From contig JAUTXW010000108.1 of the NCBI GenBank assembly GCA_030620095.1, forward strand, positions 310,001-374,000: a stretch of DNA of 64,000 nt, given 5' to 3'. A program made the position numbers and the translations under genes. Below are positions 14,141 to 26,209 of this stretch, in pieces. The notes beneath the pieces were generated by a model. It did not search any database. It had not been told where the DNA came from and was given only the letters and a program-made list of their open reading frames with translations. This DNA comes from Kuschelorhynchus macadamiae. Its lineage: Eukaryota; Arthropoda; Insecta; Coleoptera; Curculionidae. Every line of letters starts with the position of its first letter. The stretch's first letter is position 1.

Positions 14141-14560
14141 TTTTTATTGGATTCTTCAGACGAAGATTTGCCCGAGTCAGTGTTGGAAGCAGCTAGAACT
14201 GCAAACTTCAATCTGCTACGATCAAAATCCCGTCATAGTGCAGTACACAATATGTGGGAATAAATTCATTTAAAAAACGCCTTCAGAAATAGCTGCATAT
14301 CTACAACTCAAAAGTCCAGAGCAGTACACGGGACATAGCTTTCGTCGATCCTCTGCTATCATGTTGGCTGACTCTGGGGAAGATATTACTAAGGTCAAGC
14401 CACTTGGGGGCTGGAAATCGACGGCTGTCGCAAACAGCTACATAGATGATTCCGCAATCAAGAACGGACATGTCGAATAAAATATTACCTTCATTAACTG
14501 CCCTCCTAAGTAACTCAACCTTCATCAAGTCGAATCATAAGCGCTTCCAAAAGCCACCTA
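14141..14560 (+). pseudogene. Crypton-type tyrosine recombinase relic, internally deleted
   Basis: An N-terminal piece reads DSSDEDLPESVLEAARTANF at about 14150-14215, the start typical of insect Crypton-like recombinase/DUF3504 proteins. After an internal deletion a 14277-14480 frame reads YLQLKSPEQYTGHSFRRSSA, then GEDITKVKPLGGWKSTAVAN, then SYIDDSAIK. These are the HxxR catalytic block, the conserved GGW and the nucleophile-bearing Tyr (SYIDDS) of the C-terminal recombinase domain. A further remnant, ITGSTINLQNVSI, lies near 14575. The central domain with the first catalytic Arg is absent, so it cannot recombine DNA. Inverted GTGCGCAAAGT motifs near 13511 and 14829 could mark a larger unit. 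Confidence 0.8.
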
Positions 14561-14859
14561 TTGAATGAAATTACCGGATCTACAATCAATTTGCAAAACG
14601 TCAGTATTTGTTTTTTTCTCATAAATGTTAATAACAATTAGTTGATTGTTAATGTTGTTACATTTTTCAAGTTGCATTAAATAGTCTTCAAAAATAATTT
14701 GTATAATAATTGCTTTTATTGTCGATGTAATCCAGACGCTCGTAGAAAAAATATTGTTCCTAACACGGACGCAAAGTGTCTTTCCCGCGCTTAAGCATTT
14801 AATTGCATTCGCGTGCGGGGAAGTAACACTTTGCGCACTGGTTAGGAAAATATCTATTC

Positions 14860-15598
14860 TACTGACTATACACTATCATTGATGATGTCATGGCTAAAAA
14901 GGCATATTTTGCTCTCGTTAAAAATACAGAAAAAGCATTTATTCAGAGAGGAATTCATGATGGACAGGGAGGAATGGACGGCTGTGAGGCTAGAAATAGA
15001 ATAATTGACAATAAACTATGATTATCATTATTATAAAAAAGGCTTTGAAATTTTTTTTTGGATTTTTACAAAGGATTGTGGCCTATTGCTTTAACCCACT
15101 TAGAACACCACTGACGTCACAGGTTTGTAAATAAATTACACTGTCTATAATCCTCAGGTGATTATAACCTATAATAGCTTTTAACGTCGAACAATAGTAG
15201 CAGCTCTGTTATAGTGGTGAAAATACAAGCTTTTTCGCGTTAGAATACGTAAAATGTGGTCTAGTTATTCTTATTGAGCTGTGAAAAGCCCTTCAGCAGG
15301 TATTTTTTAAATTTCTTATTTCAAATTTTTTAGTACTCATACGAGGTTAGGTTAGGAGTGCATTTTGACACCTGTCAGCTGCCAGGTAAACCAGTTAGTT
15401 TACCATAAACACAAAACAATATCCACCAATGTTGCCAGATTTCAAAGATTAAAGATCTTTTTTTACAAATTTAGGACGTTATTAAGCAAGTGATTAAATC
15501 AAAACGGATCACATTTTTGCAGTTTGCCTGCCTTTTCTTTCCATTTAAATTTCCGTTATGAAAAAAATAATGAAAGGAATTTAGTTATATATCTATAT
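14860..15598. other. No recognisable feature
   Basis: AT-rich sequence with no element or exon I can support. An ORF of about 30 residues near 14891 (MAKKAYFALVKNTEKAFIQR) resembles nothing specific. Confidence 0.4.
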
Positions 15599-15599
15599 A

Positions 15600-16199
15600 T
15601 ACAGCGTGTAACAAAGGTAAGGAAACGGGAAAATATCTCAGGTACCGCTTACTTGAATTTATTGAAAATATATACACTTAGGTATGTATGAAATTATGCG
15701 GTATCCAATGGAGAGTTCTGCATTGCTGCCAAGTTTACCGCTTTTCTGTTATAAAAGGAAACTTTTTTAATGGAACACCCTATATTATATCACTCTTTAA
15801 AAACTGCGAAAAATTCTCAATACTTTTCATTAAAAGCATGAAAGTCAATAGTTTTTACGAAAATAAGGGTCAAATATCCATAATTTTATGTATTACCTTT
15901 TATTAAAATACCTGCACACAAAAGCTTAACTGATATGCTTGACAATGTCAGTTTTGTTGATTTAAAAGAATGGATCGTTTAACTAAAACCCAAAGAATTG
16001 AAATTTTAATTATACTGGGTTATGGAGATGGAATGTGAAACCTGCAAGATGTGTGTAACATGTTTAATGACAAATATCCTAACAGAAATCCAAGAACTAA
16101 AACTATCGTAAGTAAGATTAACAAAAAATTTCGTGAAACTGGAAAATTAAAAGATGGAATTTTGCTTGAAAAAAGTAAAATACTATTCCGTATTGTTTA
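15600..16199 (+). mobile_element. 5' end of a mariner-like element with N-terminal transposase relic
   Basis: The left end (TA, then CAGCGTGTAACAAAGGTAAG near 15602) and a subterminal AATGGAACACCCTATAT at about 15768 match the termini of the other CAGGGTG-type elements. At 15971 a frame begins MDRLTKTQRIEILIILGYGD and continues CNMFNDKYPNRNPRTKTIVS and NKKFRETGKLKDG. This is the N-terminal helix-turn-helix (DUF4817-like) of insect mariner-type transposases. One internal TGA interrupts it (at GM*NLQ). The frame is lost after about 16197, and neither a catalytic domain nor a right end is seen. It is a truncated relic. Confidence 0.75.
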
Positions 16200-17284
16200 G
16201 TTTTAGAATGAACCAAAAACGGAAAATAATAAAAAGGTGAAGTATAGTCAATGCCTGCTAAGATCTTTTATGATTTCAGCTGGGTATTTTGTTGTTTGAG
16301 TAAATTAATAATTTTACTAGAGAACATGGAGGACTACGATGTGAGAGGATTTGCCTTAACGTGACTATTTTTTTACCGATCGTGTCAAGTTACTACCAGA
16401 ATATTATTGAATTAGGAATTTACTGAATTGTTTCGATTTCTTAATTTGAATTGGAAAATATTTAGTTTGTGTTTGAAAATATCAGAATTTGAAAGTAAAA
16501 TAATTAACCTATAAAATCACTGGCGCAGTAAGATAAATTGTTTTGGTGTAGGAGGGGGGGTACAGAGGTCTAAATTATTTTATTCATTCAGTGTAAATTG
16601 TACCACATACATTCAGGCCCGAGTCCAGAGTTTTCGCAGGGCATGGTATAAAAATGGTTGGTAAAAATATCGTGTTTGTACCATAAAGAACATTTTATGC
16701 TATTTACCCCACTCCTAGTTATGCCACAAATTTTTAATTAAATCTAACTAAATTATATAATATAATTTCGATTGTATTTGCAATCTAAATGCAAAATATA
16801 TCAAGCAGATTGGAAATAAAACTGAAATATAATCGAGAAATCGCTATTGATTTTTGTCAACTTAAAAAAACATACTACATTCTCATCTCCGCAGTTTGCT
16901 TCATTTCATTACGCCAGGGCAGAAATCCCCGATCTTATTTATAGGCGAACATTCGATCTTTGTCTATAAATCACCCTTTGAAGACAATGGTGCGTGGCAC
17001 CCCATCTTTTTAGCGATCGGGGGTGCAAAAAAAACTCATTATCTCCGGTAATAACGAGGCTAAATCAAAACGCAGCGCCAGCAATAATGGGTCCTTCGAA
17101 AAAAACGGCTACTACGTTACTGAATTATTGTTTTTTAGTATACGCGTCAAAAATATGCAAAATAGTCTTAAAATAAAATAGCCTTTATACGGAACTTCTG
17201 TCGTAATAGATTGCAGCGCACACATAATAATGATAATAATATTAATAATCTGTGATACTTAAGCAGGCACAGAACACACACTGC
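16200..17284. other. Unassigned region with a GC-richer patch
   Basis: No gene is recognised. About 16900-17100 is richer in G/C (CAGGGCAGAAATCCCCGATC and following) than its surroundings and may be unique host sequence. The 16994-17176 ORF has no recognisable domain. Confidence 0.4.
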
Positions 17285-18570
17285 TTTTATAGACTACAAA
17301 AACACACATACACATTCCTGGCTCATAGACGTACTAGGAATATACAAAATTCACCCTATGATCATCAATTTCCTGGCAACTATCAAGCACCAGTGGAGAA
17401 CGAACCCTATAATCTATAATGACGATCGATCTCACACCACCGATGAAATACACATCAATAGGGGAATTTACCAAGGAGACTCCTTAAGTCCACTTTGGTT
17501 CTGCTTAGCGATGAACTTCCTATCTACGTTGCTCAACAATGCAGGACATGGCTCCAACATCAAAGCCAATAGAGTCAATTCCCGAACCATATCCCACCTT
17601 CTGTATATGGATGATATTAAGCTCTATGGTGGAAACCGTACCCAACTAAAAAAGCTTATTGACGTAACATACACCTTCTCGAAAGACATCCATATGGAAT
17701 TTAAAATGGAAATTGTAAAGCCTTAAACATCGAAAAAGGCAAAATCGTTAACGGTGATGTAGCCCTACCCAATGGAGAAATAGTTCTAGCGATGAACCAA
17801 GGAGAGACCTACAAATATCTAGGATTCCAACAAACTAGACTGCTCCAGGAGAAGAAAGGAAAGACCAAGCTGAAAGATCAGTACGTTCAAAGAGTGCGAG
17901 CTCTTCTGAAGACAGAATTGAATGCCAGAAATCTCATTACAGCCCGTGCTGACGTACAGTTTCGGAATCATGAAATAGACTAACATGGAGCTAGAGGGAC
18001 TACAACGAATTACTCGCCTAATGAAGACCAAGTACAAGTCTACACCACCCTAGGTCATCAACTCTCCAAATGACCTTACCACGAAGAGAAGGTGGGAGAT
18101 CTCTTGTTGACTAATTCGCACTCCCGACAGCTGCAGACATTGAGAGATTTCTTCACTAACAAGACACAAACATCAAGCCTCCACCGCATCTCGCAAGTGA
18201 CAACATCATCCTAAAGTCACTTTCAGACCACGACAAACTAGAACAGTGGGCTCAAATGGTACTGCAAGGCCGACATTACAATGACTTGAATCAGCCACAT
18301 ATAGATAAAGAAGCATCCATCAGTTAATTGAAGGATGGACAACTATTCCCAGAAATAGAAGGATTTGTGATGGCAATATAGGTCCAAGTTATTAACATAC
18401 GAAATTACACGAAATTCATCATTAAAGACCGGTCCGTTGAATCCGATAAATGTCGAAAATGTAGCGAGAGATCAGAGACTATACAGCATATAACATCAGG
18501 CTGAACTTACCTAGCAAGCACGGACTACCTCCAGCGACATAACCAGGTGTCGCAATCGGGCAAGTTGTCA
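17285..18570 (+). pseudogene. R4-like LINE reverse transcriptase, degraded
   Basis: The region opens FIDYKN...HSWLIDVLGIYKI and continues in the 17358-17726 frame with RGIYQGDSLSPLWFCLAMN and SHLLYMDDIKLYG. The latter is the catalytic motif, with MDD in place of ADD. It then reads FSKDIHMEF. After a frameshift near 17726 it resumes NQGETYKYLGFQQTRLLQEK, then LLKTELNARNLITA. Further on, broken frames give LQTLRDFFTNKTQTSSLHR, and near 18450 CRKCSERSETIQHITSG, the cysteine/histidine motif of LINEs with a restriction-like endonuclease. The order and wording of blocks fit the R2/R4/Dong supergroup rather than Jockey/CR1. Multiple stops make it inactive. The N-terminus is missing. Confidence 0.82.
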
Positions 18571-18609
18571 TAATCTGGTAAATATTTAAGTATAAGTTTT
18601 ATAAAAATT

Positions 18610-19870
18610 TAAAAAAATAATAAGCTCAGAACTATAAACATTTTAAATCTACTAGATCATTAAATGTTTTTCCATCAGCATTATTTATCCATATTTTTAA
18701 ATTATATTTAAACGATTTGGAATTTTGAATATTTTTTAAGTTATTTGGTAATAGATTACACATCAAAAAAACCAACATAACGTTGGCCAATGGTTTTCTC
18801 ACGTTGCAGCACTTTAAATAGGTTTCTTTTTGTGTGTTATAGTTGTGCTCAATACGATTTAATTTTATTAATTGTAATAAGTTGTAGAATGTCGAATATA
18901 TTCTATTCTGAGAATAGTTGGTTACTTAGATTTGTTTAAAAATATTATCCTAAGTACCCATGTCCGAATTACATTTAATTTCCGCAAATTACTCCCTGCA
19001 ACACCTCCCCTAGCCCGGGATGCCGTAAGTTAGGTGAGATTGTATCAGTGAAGAATAGTATTTTTAGGTTATTTAAACTTAAGGATTTTGCAATTTTAGA
19101 TAATAATCCTCTTAATTTGTTTTTACGTATTTGATTTGGAGATCCCACCTCAAATGTCGGTCGTTATAATTCCTAAATATTTTGATTGATTTTTTTCCAG
19201 GATAAGTGTTTCATTATCAACATGCAAAGGTGTTTGGAGTAAGATGCAAAAGGCAAGTAATATGTTTGTTACTGATTATCGTTAGCTTATTACACTTCAA
19301 CCAATCATATATATGATTTTAGATTGTTTTAAGTCTGCTCCTCATATATTATAGCCATATCGTCGGTGAAACTTAATAATTTTCCTTTGGACCGAAATTT
19401 CAATAAATCATTAATATATATGGTAAACAAAAGAGGTCCAAGTACGGTCCCTGAAGAACTCCGTATGTCACGACTCTTGAGTTGTTTAAAATACCGTCAA
19501 TATTTACTATCTGCCTACGGTCTTAAGGTAATCCTTAAGTAACCTAAATGCAGGTCCTCTTATACCATAGGATTGGAGTTTGTGTAGTAGGCGTTTGTGA
19601 CACACAGTATCAAAAGCCTTTGATAAGTCTACAAAAATACACAGTAGGGGTATTCTCGTGTCTAGTGCTTTATATATTTTCGAAGTTAAAGTTAATATAG
19701 CATCTTCAGTAGAACGGCCCTCTCTAAAACCAAATTGGTTCTCAGAGAGGACGTTGAATTTATACAGAAATTTGGAAATTCTTACCTTTATAAGTTTTTC
19801 AAATATTTTAGTAAACACTAACAGAAGAGATATTAAGCAATAATTTTCAACTTTATATTTACTTCCGTTT
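18610..19870 (-). pseudogene. Jockey/CR1-group LINE reverse transcriptase, degraded
   Basis: On the minus strand the 19818-19507 frame reads FEKLIKVRISKFLYKFNVLS, ENQFGFREGRSTEDAILTLT and CIFVDLSKAFDTVCHKRLLH, i.e. reverse transcriptase motifs 1 to A. Broken frames between 19500 and 19350 contain a degraded GVPQG/LGPLLF block and a tDD-like catalytic region. Near 18800-18640 the C-terminal tail reads NVRKPLANVML, LLPNNLKNIQNSKSFKY and IWINNADGKTFNDLVDLKCL, ending in a stop. Its many stops show age. Endonuclease sequence is not visible, so it is 5'-truncated or too degraded. Confidence 0.82.
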
Positions 19871-20785
19871 TTATGTAAAGGCTTGGAACTTGGAAATTTC
19901 CTTTTTTGATTCTTTTATTCTTTCTGTTCTGATGTCATCCAAACCTGGTGATATTTTTATTTTTAACCTATATTATATAATACAGTTATATGAATATAGT
20001 TACTTGATAATAACTTTATACACATATAAATATATATATAGTATTTAGACATCCAAAAACACGAGGATAAAAAGAGGAATATTTCTCCATTAAAATATTA
20101 TATATTACGTTTCCAATACTGACACAAAAATAGACGTCTCAACTCTTCTTTCGAGTTGGGGGAGATCGCATCTTTACGACACACATGTATGTCCCTCTCT
20201 AAAATCGTTTTGCATTTCGACGGATGTGGGGTGGAAAATTAGTTCGTTTTTCTCGATAGGGCTTTATTGGAAACCGATGCTATATACCCGCGTGCTCCTC
20301 GTCCTTAAAGGACCGATCGAAATCAATAATTTAAACCCGCGGGCTCAGTTTTTTTCGGGGGTCGAATAAGACGACGTCGATTTTTCATTTCGAAGAGTCC
20401 CGTGTTGTCAAACTTAACGAATTTCACTGAAAGAAGTGCCACGCACAAACCTTATGGATGAGACAACGCACATCTTAAATCGGTGGACCTAGAGATTTTA
20501 AATTTGGAGGAAATATTCCTTAAGTGCCCTAGGGGTGCACTAAGGAGGGATTTCACAAAATTTGATCCGTAAAGGGGTGGTAAAGTTTGTACGAAGAAAA
20601 ATTATTACAAACAAAATGGAGTTTTTAATGGGTTTTAATCCAATGAACTTACCAAAAAAACCCAATATGCTTAAATTTTTGTTTAAAATTTTGTTTTAAT
20701 AGAAAGTTGCATTTATGTAATACTGGCTATAAAGTGTATCTTATTTATCAAAAGAAAAATGCATTGTGACGCTGTTTATGGTCCC
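19871..20785. other. Unassigned, with GC-richer island
   Basis: No element is recognised. About 20130-20450 is distinctly richer in G/C and CpG (GACGACGTCGA, CCCGCGGGCTC) than the flanks and has no coding signal. It is a candidate stretch of unique host sequence. Confidence 0.4.
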
Positions 20786-21495
20786 TGCTTAACAACCTTT
20801 GACGGAAACCGACTTCAAAAAATCCAAAACTCCTCTTACCGACCTCCTGTTACCGACTTGCTTCTGGAATAAGAAAACACGAACATTTACATAACAAAAT
20901 AACAGCTTCTGACCGTGTAAATTAAACAAACTTCGACAATTGCATCTTTTAACATTAGGACATAGCGTTCTTATTGACGAACATCCAATTTATACTTCTA
21001 GAAAGCTTAAACGGTTTGGAAATGTTAACAACTTGAATACCCGCAACAGGAGCTTAGTGGTTATTCCTAAACACTCGACATTGGCATTAAGAAGATCTTT
21101 CACTTTTAGTTTTAGTTCTTCTTACAACAACCTTCCGAGAGACTTCTGCAACTTTAGCATCCTAAATTTCAAAAAGAAACTCAAGCTCCATCTTTTTTCG
21201 CTGGCCTGATCCTTGTCGTTGAGCTTTGCAAAAATACACTACCCTTCTACCTTCCTAGACTGATTGAATATCATTATTTATAATATTAATTCTTTTAGGT
21301 AATCAACTTTCGATTATTTTAATTTATTGTAAATTGAGATTGTGAACTATATAAGCTACCTATTTCTTAATATACTATGGTTAAGTAGAATAATATCCTT
21401 ATGGATCACACTTCGCCCTTTCAGTTTATATATCTATTGTATTAAGTCTGGAACTAAACAATGACGATTTATTATTATTATTGTTGTTATTAAAA
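20786..21495 (+). pseudogene. LINE ORF C-terminal end and 3' tail
   Basis: A broken frame reads RLQKIQNSSYR near 20810. The open 20940-21209 frame then gives LHLLTLGHSVLIDEHPIYTS, LNTRNRSLVVIPKHSTLALR and SFTFSFSSSYNNLPRDFCNF. These are the C-terminal region that follows the reverse transcriptase in Jockey/CR1-group LINEs (RNRxxLxxPxHxTxxxxRSFxxxxxxxYNxLP). After the stop come about 280 bp of 3' UTR and an ATT-rich tail at about 21470-21495 (TTATTATTATTATTGTTGTT), consistent with a LINE 3' end. The reverse transcriptase itself is absent: 5' truncation. Confidence 0.8.
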
Positions 21496-21612
21496 CAGAA
21501 TGTATTTTTAATTTTTATTTTACACCTAAAAAATGAGAAACCTTACATTTTAAAGATTTTTAATTTTTTTAATAATAATAATATATTTTAGCGAACACAA
21601 TTAATATAAAAG

Positions 21613-22470
21613 TCACTCAAATAAATGTTCGATGTGCTGTCTACCATGTTCTTGGCACAATTTGACTCTCTCAACATTTTCTGCAAGCAGGTGTCGTAAA
21701 TGCTGTTGTGAGATGCTTTTTTTTTCTTTTAGATGACCCCAGATAGGAAAATCAAGCGGGGTCAGGTCAGGCGACGTCGCTGGCCACCGAACTGGTCCAT
21801 TGGTTCCCAACCAGTTCTCACCAAATCGTTCATTCAAATAATTTGCAACAATCCTTGAATTATGAGCATCTTGTTGGTAAATTAAATTCTCATTTTGCTG
21901 CAAATTCAATTCATGTTCAAGAAATACATTTCGCCAGTTAAAGGCTGATGGAAAAATATTGGACCAATAATACCACGCCCAACGAAACATTCACTCCAAA
22001 ACGTTCCTGGAAGGCACCTTCCCTTACAAATCTCTGCTTTTCTTTTGCTCAATAACGAAAATTATTTCTATTAAATATCCTTAGATTAGTAAAACTTGAT
22101 TCGTCCGAAAAAATAATTTTATGATGAAACACAGGATTTATTTTATAATTATTTAAAAAACAATTGCAATAAATAAGTCGTCTTGGGAAGTCAATTGTGA
22201 AATTTTTCTGACACTTTCATGGGACGTTTTACACTCCTTGCTAATTCACGTACGGTCATACTCGATGTATGCTAAAACGTTTGTTGCAACTTCTTCGCTT
22301 GCTGTGAAACCTCCGTTGTCATTAGCATGAACATCGCCATTATTTTTATTTTTTAAAGCCAAGGATAATATGCATGTGAGGAAGCGTTGCGATCCGGAAA
22401 GTATTTCGGGTATAATCTTTCGACGTCTCTGGAAGTTTTACCACATTCCCCTAAATAAGGAGCATGCCAA
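21613..22470 (-). pseudogene. Mariner-like (DD41D-type) transposase, degraded
   Basis: From right to left, a helix-turn-helix remnant reads ECGKTSRDVERLYPKYFPDR in mixed frames near 22460-22390. It is followed by FTASEEVATNVLAYIE. Broken sequence near 22100-22050 fits FSDESSF with the first catalytic Asp. The open 21990-21613 frame reads ENLIYQQDAHNSRIV (second Asp, apparently lacking the usual Gly-Ala-Pro after it), then WPATSPDLTPLDFPIWGHLK (third Asp), and ends EHGRQHIEHLFE. Spacing is 38, or about 41 if the lost residues are restored, which fits the DD41D group. Terminal repeats were not identified. It is inactive. Confidence 0.8.
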
Positions 22471-23475
22471 TTTGATGTTCTCTTAAATAAACCATAATAT
22501 TTATTTTTAAAACTAACTAGAACCTAACTCAGTGTAAGAATGTAACTACAGTTATCAGAAATGTGGATGCAAAATAGTACTTTTGACGTTTCTGGTTAAA
22601 TCTAATAAAAATTATAATGACATCCCTATGCAATTGTTTCCAAGGCCTATTTGCCTTAGTTTAGTCATATTACCGCACTGTATGTACTGTTGACACAAAA
22701 TTGGTACTTAAAACTCTTAGTTCGCCAGTTATCTTTCGTTTATATCAATGTCATTTTATAATTGTGACATTTGGTAAAATTATTTGTCCAATTGATAAAA
22801 ATATCCTCTTAAACCTATAACTGTCATGTTAGACCTAGTGTAAATTTAAACCTCTTTAGAGAATACAAGTGTTAATGTCAAAATAATACAAAATTACTTC
22901 TCAATAAAAATATTCCATTTTACTCATTGATACTATTTGTGTGTGTTTCATGTAATGTATTATGAAAAATGTATATCGGCAAAGTTTTTTTCTAAAACAA
23001 AAAGCGAAAATACGGTTTGTTATGCAGTTTTGTGTAGCTTATAAAATTTACTTTAATACTAATATTTAATAAATACATCTTTCTATATAAAATCTTTGAG
23101 ATAATTTAAGAAAAAGTTCATATTTTAAGCAAAAATTTAAATAATAATTTGATTTTAAATTTGATTAAAATCCATTGAAACCCTTATTTTGTTTATTATT
23201 TTAATAATTCGTTTAACAAAAATGTCATTTTTTGGTCCGCCATTTTGAAGAAAATATAACTTTTGAAATGTCATACAAAACGCAATTCAAAGCTCTATCA
23301 AACTATGTAAAATAATATACAGGGTTCCATTTGAAATTTTTAATTTAATTCTGATTTCGGAAAAACTGGAACGAATATTAGTTCCAGTTTTTTTGTTTTT
23401 TTATGTCTTCAGCCCAAATATCAAAATCCTAACCTAAAAAACAATTGAATGACGTGAAACGATATCGTTGACACC

Positions 23476-23477
<2 letters not shown>
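22471..23477. other. No recognisable feature
   Basis: AT-rich, with no coding signal. A short inverted pair at about 23347-23390 (CGGAAAAACTGGAAC/GTTCCAGTTTTT) could form a small hairpin. Confidence 0.4.

Positions 23478-23521
<44 letters not shown>
23478..23521. repeat. (TA)n microsatellite, left of LINE
   Basis: A pure TA run ending at the 5'-truncated start of the LINE at 23522. A matching TA run lies at the other end of that LINE. Confidence 0.95.
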
Positions 23522-23523
<2 letters not shown>

Positions 23524-25430
23524 AAAAAAATCCCAAACGCTTTTGGAATTTTGTCAAAGGCCGGAGAGAGATAACAGGTATTCCAAACAGTATGCACTTT
23601 GATGGTCAGAATCAATCTACCCGATATTTTGAATTCATTTGCTTCATTTTTTAAGCAATCTTATTCAGTTTCTTACAATATCCAAATTTCAAATAATTCA
23701 TTCTCGGGTAGTTATCAAAATATAAACATATCTACAGTTAGTGAACGGGATATTATTTGTGCTATTAAAAAACTTAAACCTAAATACACTGCCGGACCAG
23801 ACCTTATTCCAGCATTTTTGATACGTGACTGTCGATTTGTGTTAATAAAACCTCTTCAAATCCTATTTAACATGAGTATTGAACAACAGACATTACCAAA
23901 TATATGGAAAAAGTCGAAAGTATGTCCAGTCTTTAAGAAGGGTAATAAATCAGACATTCAAAATTATAGACCTGTTTCCATCATATGCAACTTCTCAAAA
24001 GTCTTTGAGTTGATATTGCACGACATCATTTTTCCGTTGGCGCAAAAATAAAATTGTTTCTGAACAGCATGGTTTCTTTAAAAATCGTTCCACAACTACC
24101 AACTTAGCCCTTATAACACAATACATTGCGGACTCGATTGATGAGGGTCTGCAATCTGATGTAATATATTTAGACTTCTCCAAAGCATTTGACAAGTTAA
24201 ATCATGACTTGTTAATTAATAAACTTTCAAATATCGGATTCTCGGATTCCCTATTACGGCTCTTTACATGTTACCTTTCAAATCGCACCCAATATGTGGC
24301 TATAAATGGTTTTCAATCGGAGAACTATATAGCATGTTCAGGGGTACCGCAGGGTTCCGTTGTAGGACCCTTGCTGTTTAACATTTTTATTAACGACACT
24401 GATGATTCTCTGGATATTGGTTAGTTACTCTACGCTGATGACATCAAACTGTTCGCCAACATTAAGTCTATGGAGGACTGCTTAAAAATCCAACAAAATT
24501 TACAGCATATTATTGACTGGTGCCAGGGAAATTGTCTACAACTAAATATTGGAAAATGCAAGGTTATGTCGTTTGCTACAAAGTCAGAACCGATTATTTT
24601 TAACTATAACTGCAATGGTGAAATTGTAGGCCGATCCAAGGAGTTCTGTGATCTGGGAGTTACATTCGATCAAAGATTATCATTTACCTCACATTACAGC
24701 GCTATTAGGTCAGATTCTTCTAAAATGTTAGGGTTTATAGTTCGTATTACCAAAGAGTTTAGCCAAGTGAAAGCCATAAAGCTGCTGTACTATAGTTATG
24801 TCCGATCCAAACTTGAATATGCGGCAGTTGTATGATCTCCGGGATATAATATACGTGTGTCTGGTATTGAAAGTATACAGCGAAAATTTGTAAAATATCT
24901 AAGCTTTAAACAAGACGGTCGCTATTCTGCTCAAGGATGTCCACAAGAAGAGCTTTTAGATAAATTTTCACTGACGAACTTAAAAACCAGACGAGATAAC
25001 CTGCAAATGATATTTTTGTATAAGCTATTAAATAAGATAAACTGCCCCTGTTTACTTTCTAAAATAAATATCAACGTGCCTCGTTTAAGTTCACGCACAA
25101 GCAGTGCTTTTTACTTGCCGACTCCTCGTACAAACATCTTGAAATTTTTGCCTATTTATACAATGTGCGATAACTTTAACAAAAAAACTAATTTGGATCT
25201 TTTTTCTGATAGTTTAGAATCATATAAGAAAAATTTACGACGCTAAACCGTTTTACTAATTAAAATCTTATTCAAATATCAGAATTTGGAAAATAATTAC
25301 TGTTATTATTAGTTATAAGCTTCTTTTTATGTGTAAAATGTAATTTTTTAGTAGGCTTGAATATGTAGTTTTTCACTGTCTTGTAATTGGGATCTTCCTG
25401 TAAGACAGTTAACTGTAAATAAATAAATAA

Positions 25431-25433
<3 letters not shown>
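23522..25433 (+). mobile_element. 5'-truncated Jockey/CR1-group LINE in a (TA)n array
   Basis: The insertion begins inside the ORF (PKRFWNFVKGRREITGIP), lacks the endonuclease, and runs to a 3' tail of four TAAA repeats at about 25418-25433. A (TA)n run follows it, and another precedes it. The sequence between the last stop (25246) and the tail is 3' UTR. Confidence 0.88.
23535..25246 (+). pseudogene. LINE reverse transcriptase and C-terminal domain
   Basis: Blocks in order are KLKPKYTAGPDLIPAFLIRD, KSKVCPVFKKGNKSDIQNYR, then after a frameshift near 24050 SEQHGFFKNRSTTTNLALIT and VIYLDFSKAFDKLNHDLLIN (motif A). GVPQGSVVGPLLFNIFINDT (motif B) and LYADDIKLFANI (catalytic YADD) follow, then NCLQLNIGKCKVMSF, FCDLGVTFDQRLSFTSHY and YVRSKLEYAAVV. 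The C-terminal part (SIQRKFVKYLSFKQ to SYKKNLRR) is continuous to the stop. Lesions are one frameshift (about 24050), a TAG at 24423-24425 just before the YADD, and a TGA near 24833 where Trp is expected. The catalytic residues remain, so this is a relatively recent copy. Confidence 0.9.

Positions 25434-25507
<74 letters not shown>
25418..25507. repeat. TAAA tail and (TA)n array, right of LINE
   Basis: TAAATAAATAAATAAA passes directly into a (TA)n run ending at 25507. It combines the LINE tail and the right half of the target array. Confidence 0.93.
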
Positions 25508-25511
<4 letters not shown>

Positions 25512-26207
25512 CCCATCATCTACCCCTACGAATTTGCTAGTGCTGTTTAAAATCAAGATTAGCAAAGGAACAACGATATAAGATACATGATTTAAAACTT
25601 GGCAATACCGCTTCGATTTTTGGCATCGGCCTCGAGCGTGTGCGTGACTCATTTTTTTTCCTACCCTTATTAACGGGACGAATATCTGTACATAAAAAAT
25701 GCAACCCTCCCACACGAGACTTTTTTCCCCGGCTCGTCTAATTTATAGCAAAGCCTCGGCGTTTTAAAAGGGGAGATGCCCCAAATTAATTTATTGGGGG
25801 TGGGAAGGGTAGTTATGTGCTGTGTTCTAAATTATCTTTCTTATACTAAAAATAAATCATCTTTGTCTTAAAAGAGGTGTTGTCTCAGTGGCATATTTTT
25901 CTTAAAGAATATTAAGCACACTTTTTATCCCAGGGAATAAAAGGATGATTAATTTCTAAATTCGATGAAAACCTTGCATTTATTGTTTTGCTAAAATAGT
26001 CATACTCTTCCTACTATTTTAGTGTAGGGAATTCAAATCTATAACTGAACTCAACTGAACAATGTTAACAACTTTAATATATCTTATATATTATTATTAT
26101 ATGACTTGTCGCACAGTATTCCTGTGGTTGTATGTTATCCACATGCCTAAGCCACAGTTTGCACTTGATTTAGGCTGTATTTATTGCGTACTCTTCGAAT
26201 CACTATA
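25508..26207. other. No recognisable feature
   Basis: Unassigned sequence. A GC-richer patch at about 25620-25780 has no coding signal. Confidence 0.4.
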
Positions 26208-26209
26208 TA

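Noticed and set aside
20020..20042. Short TA/ATA run as a further microsatellite
   Set aside because: Too short and interrupted to list separately.
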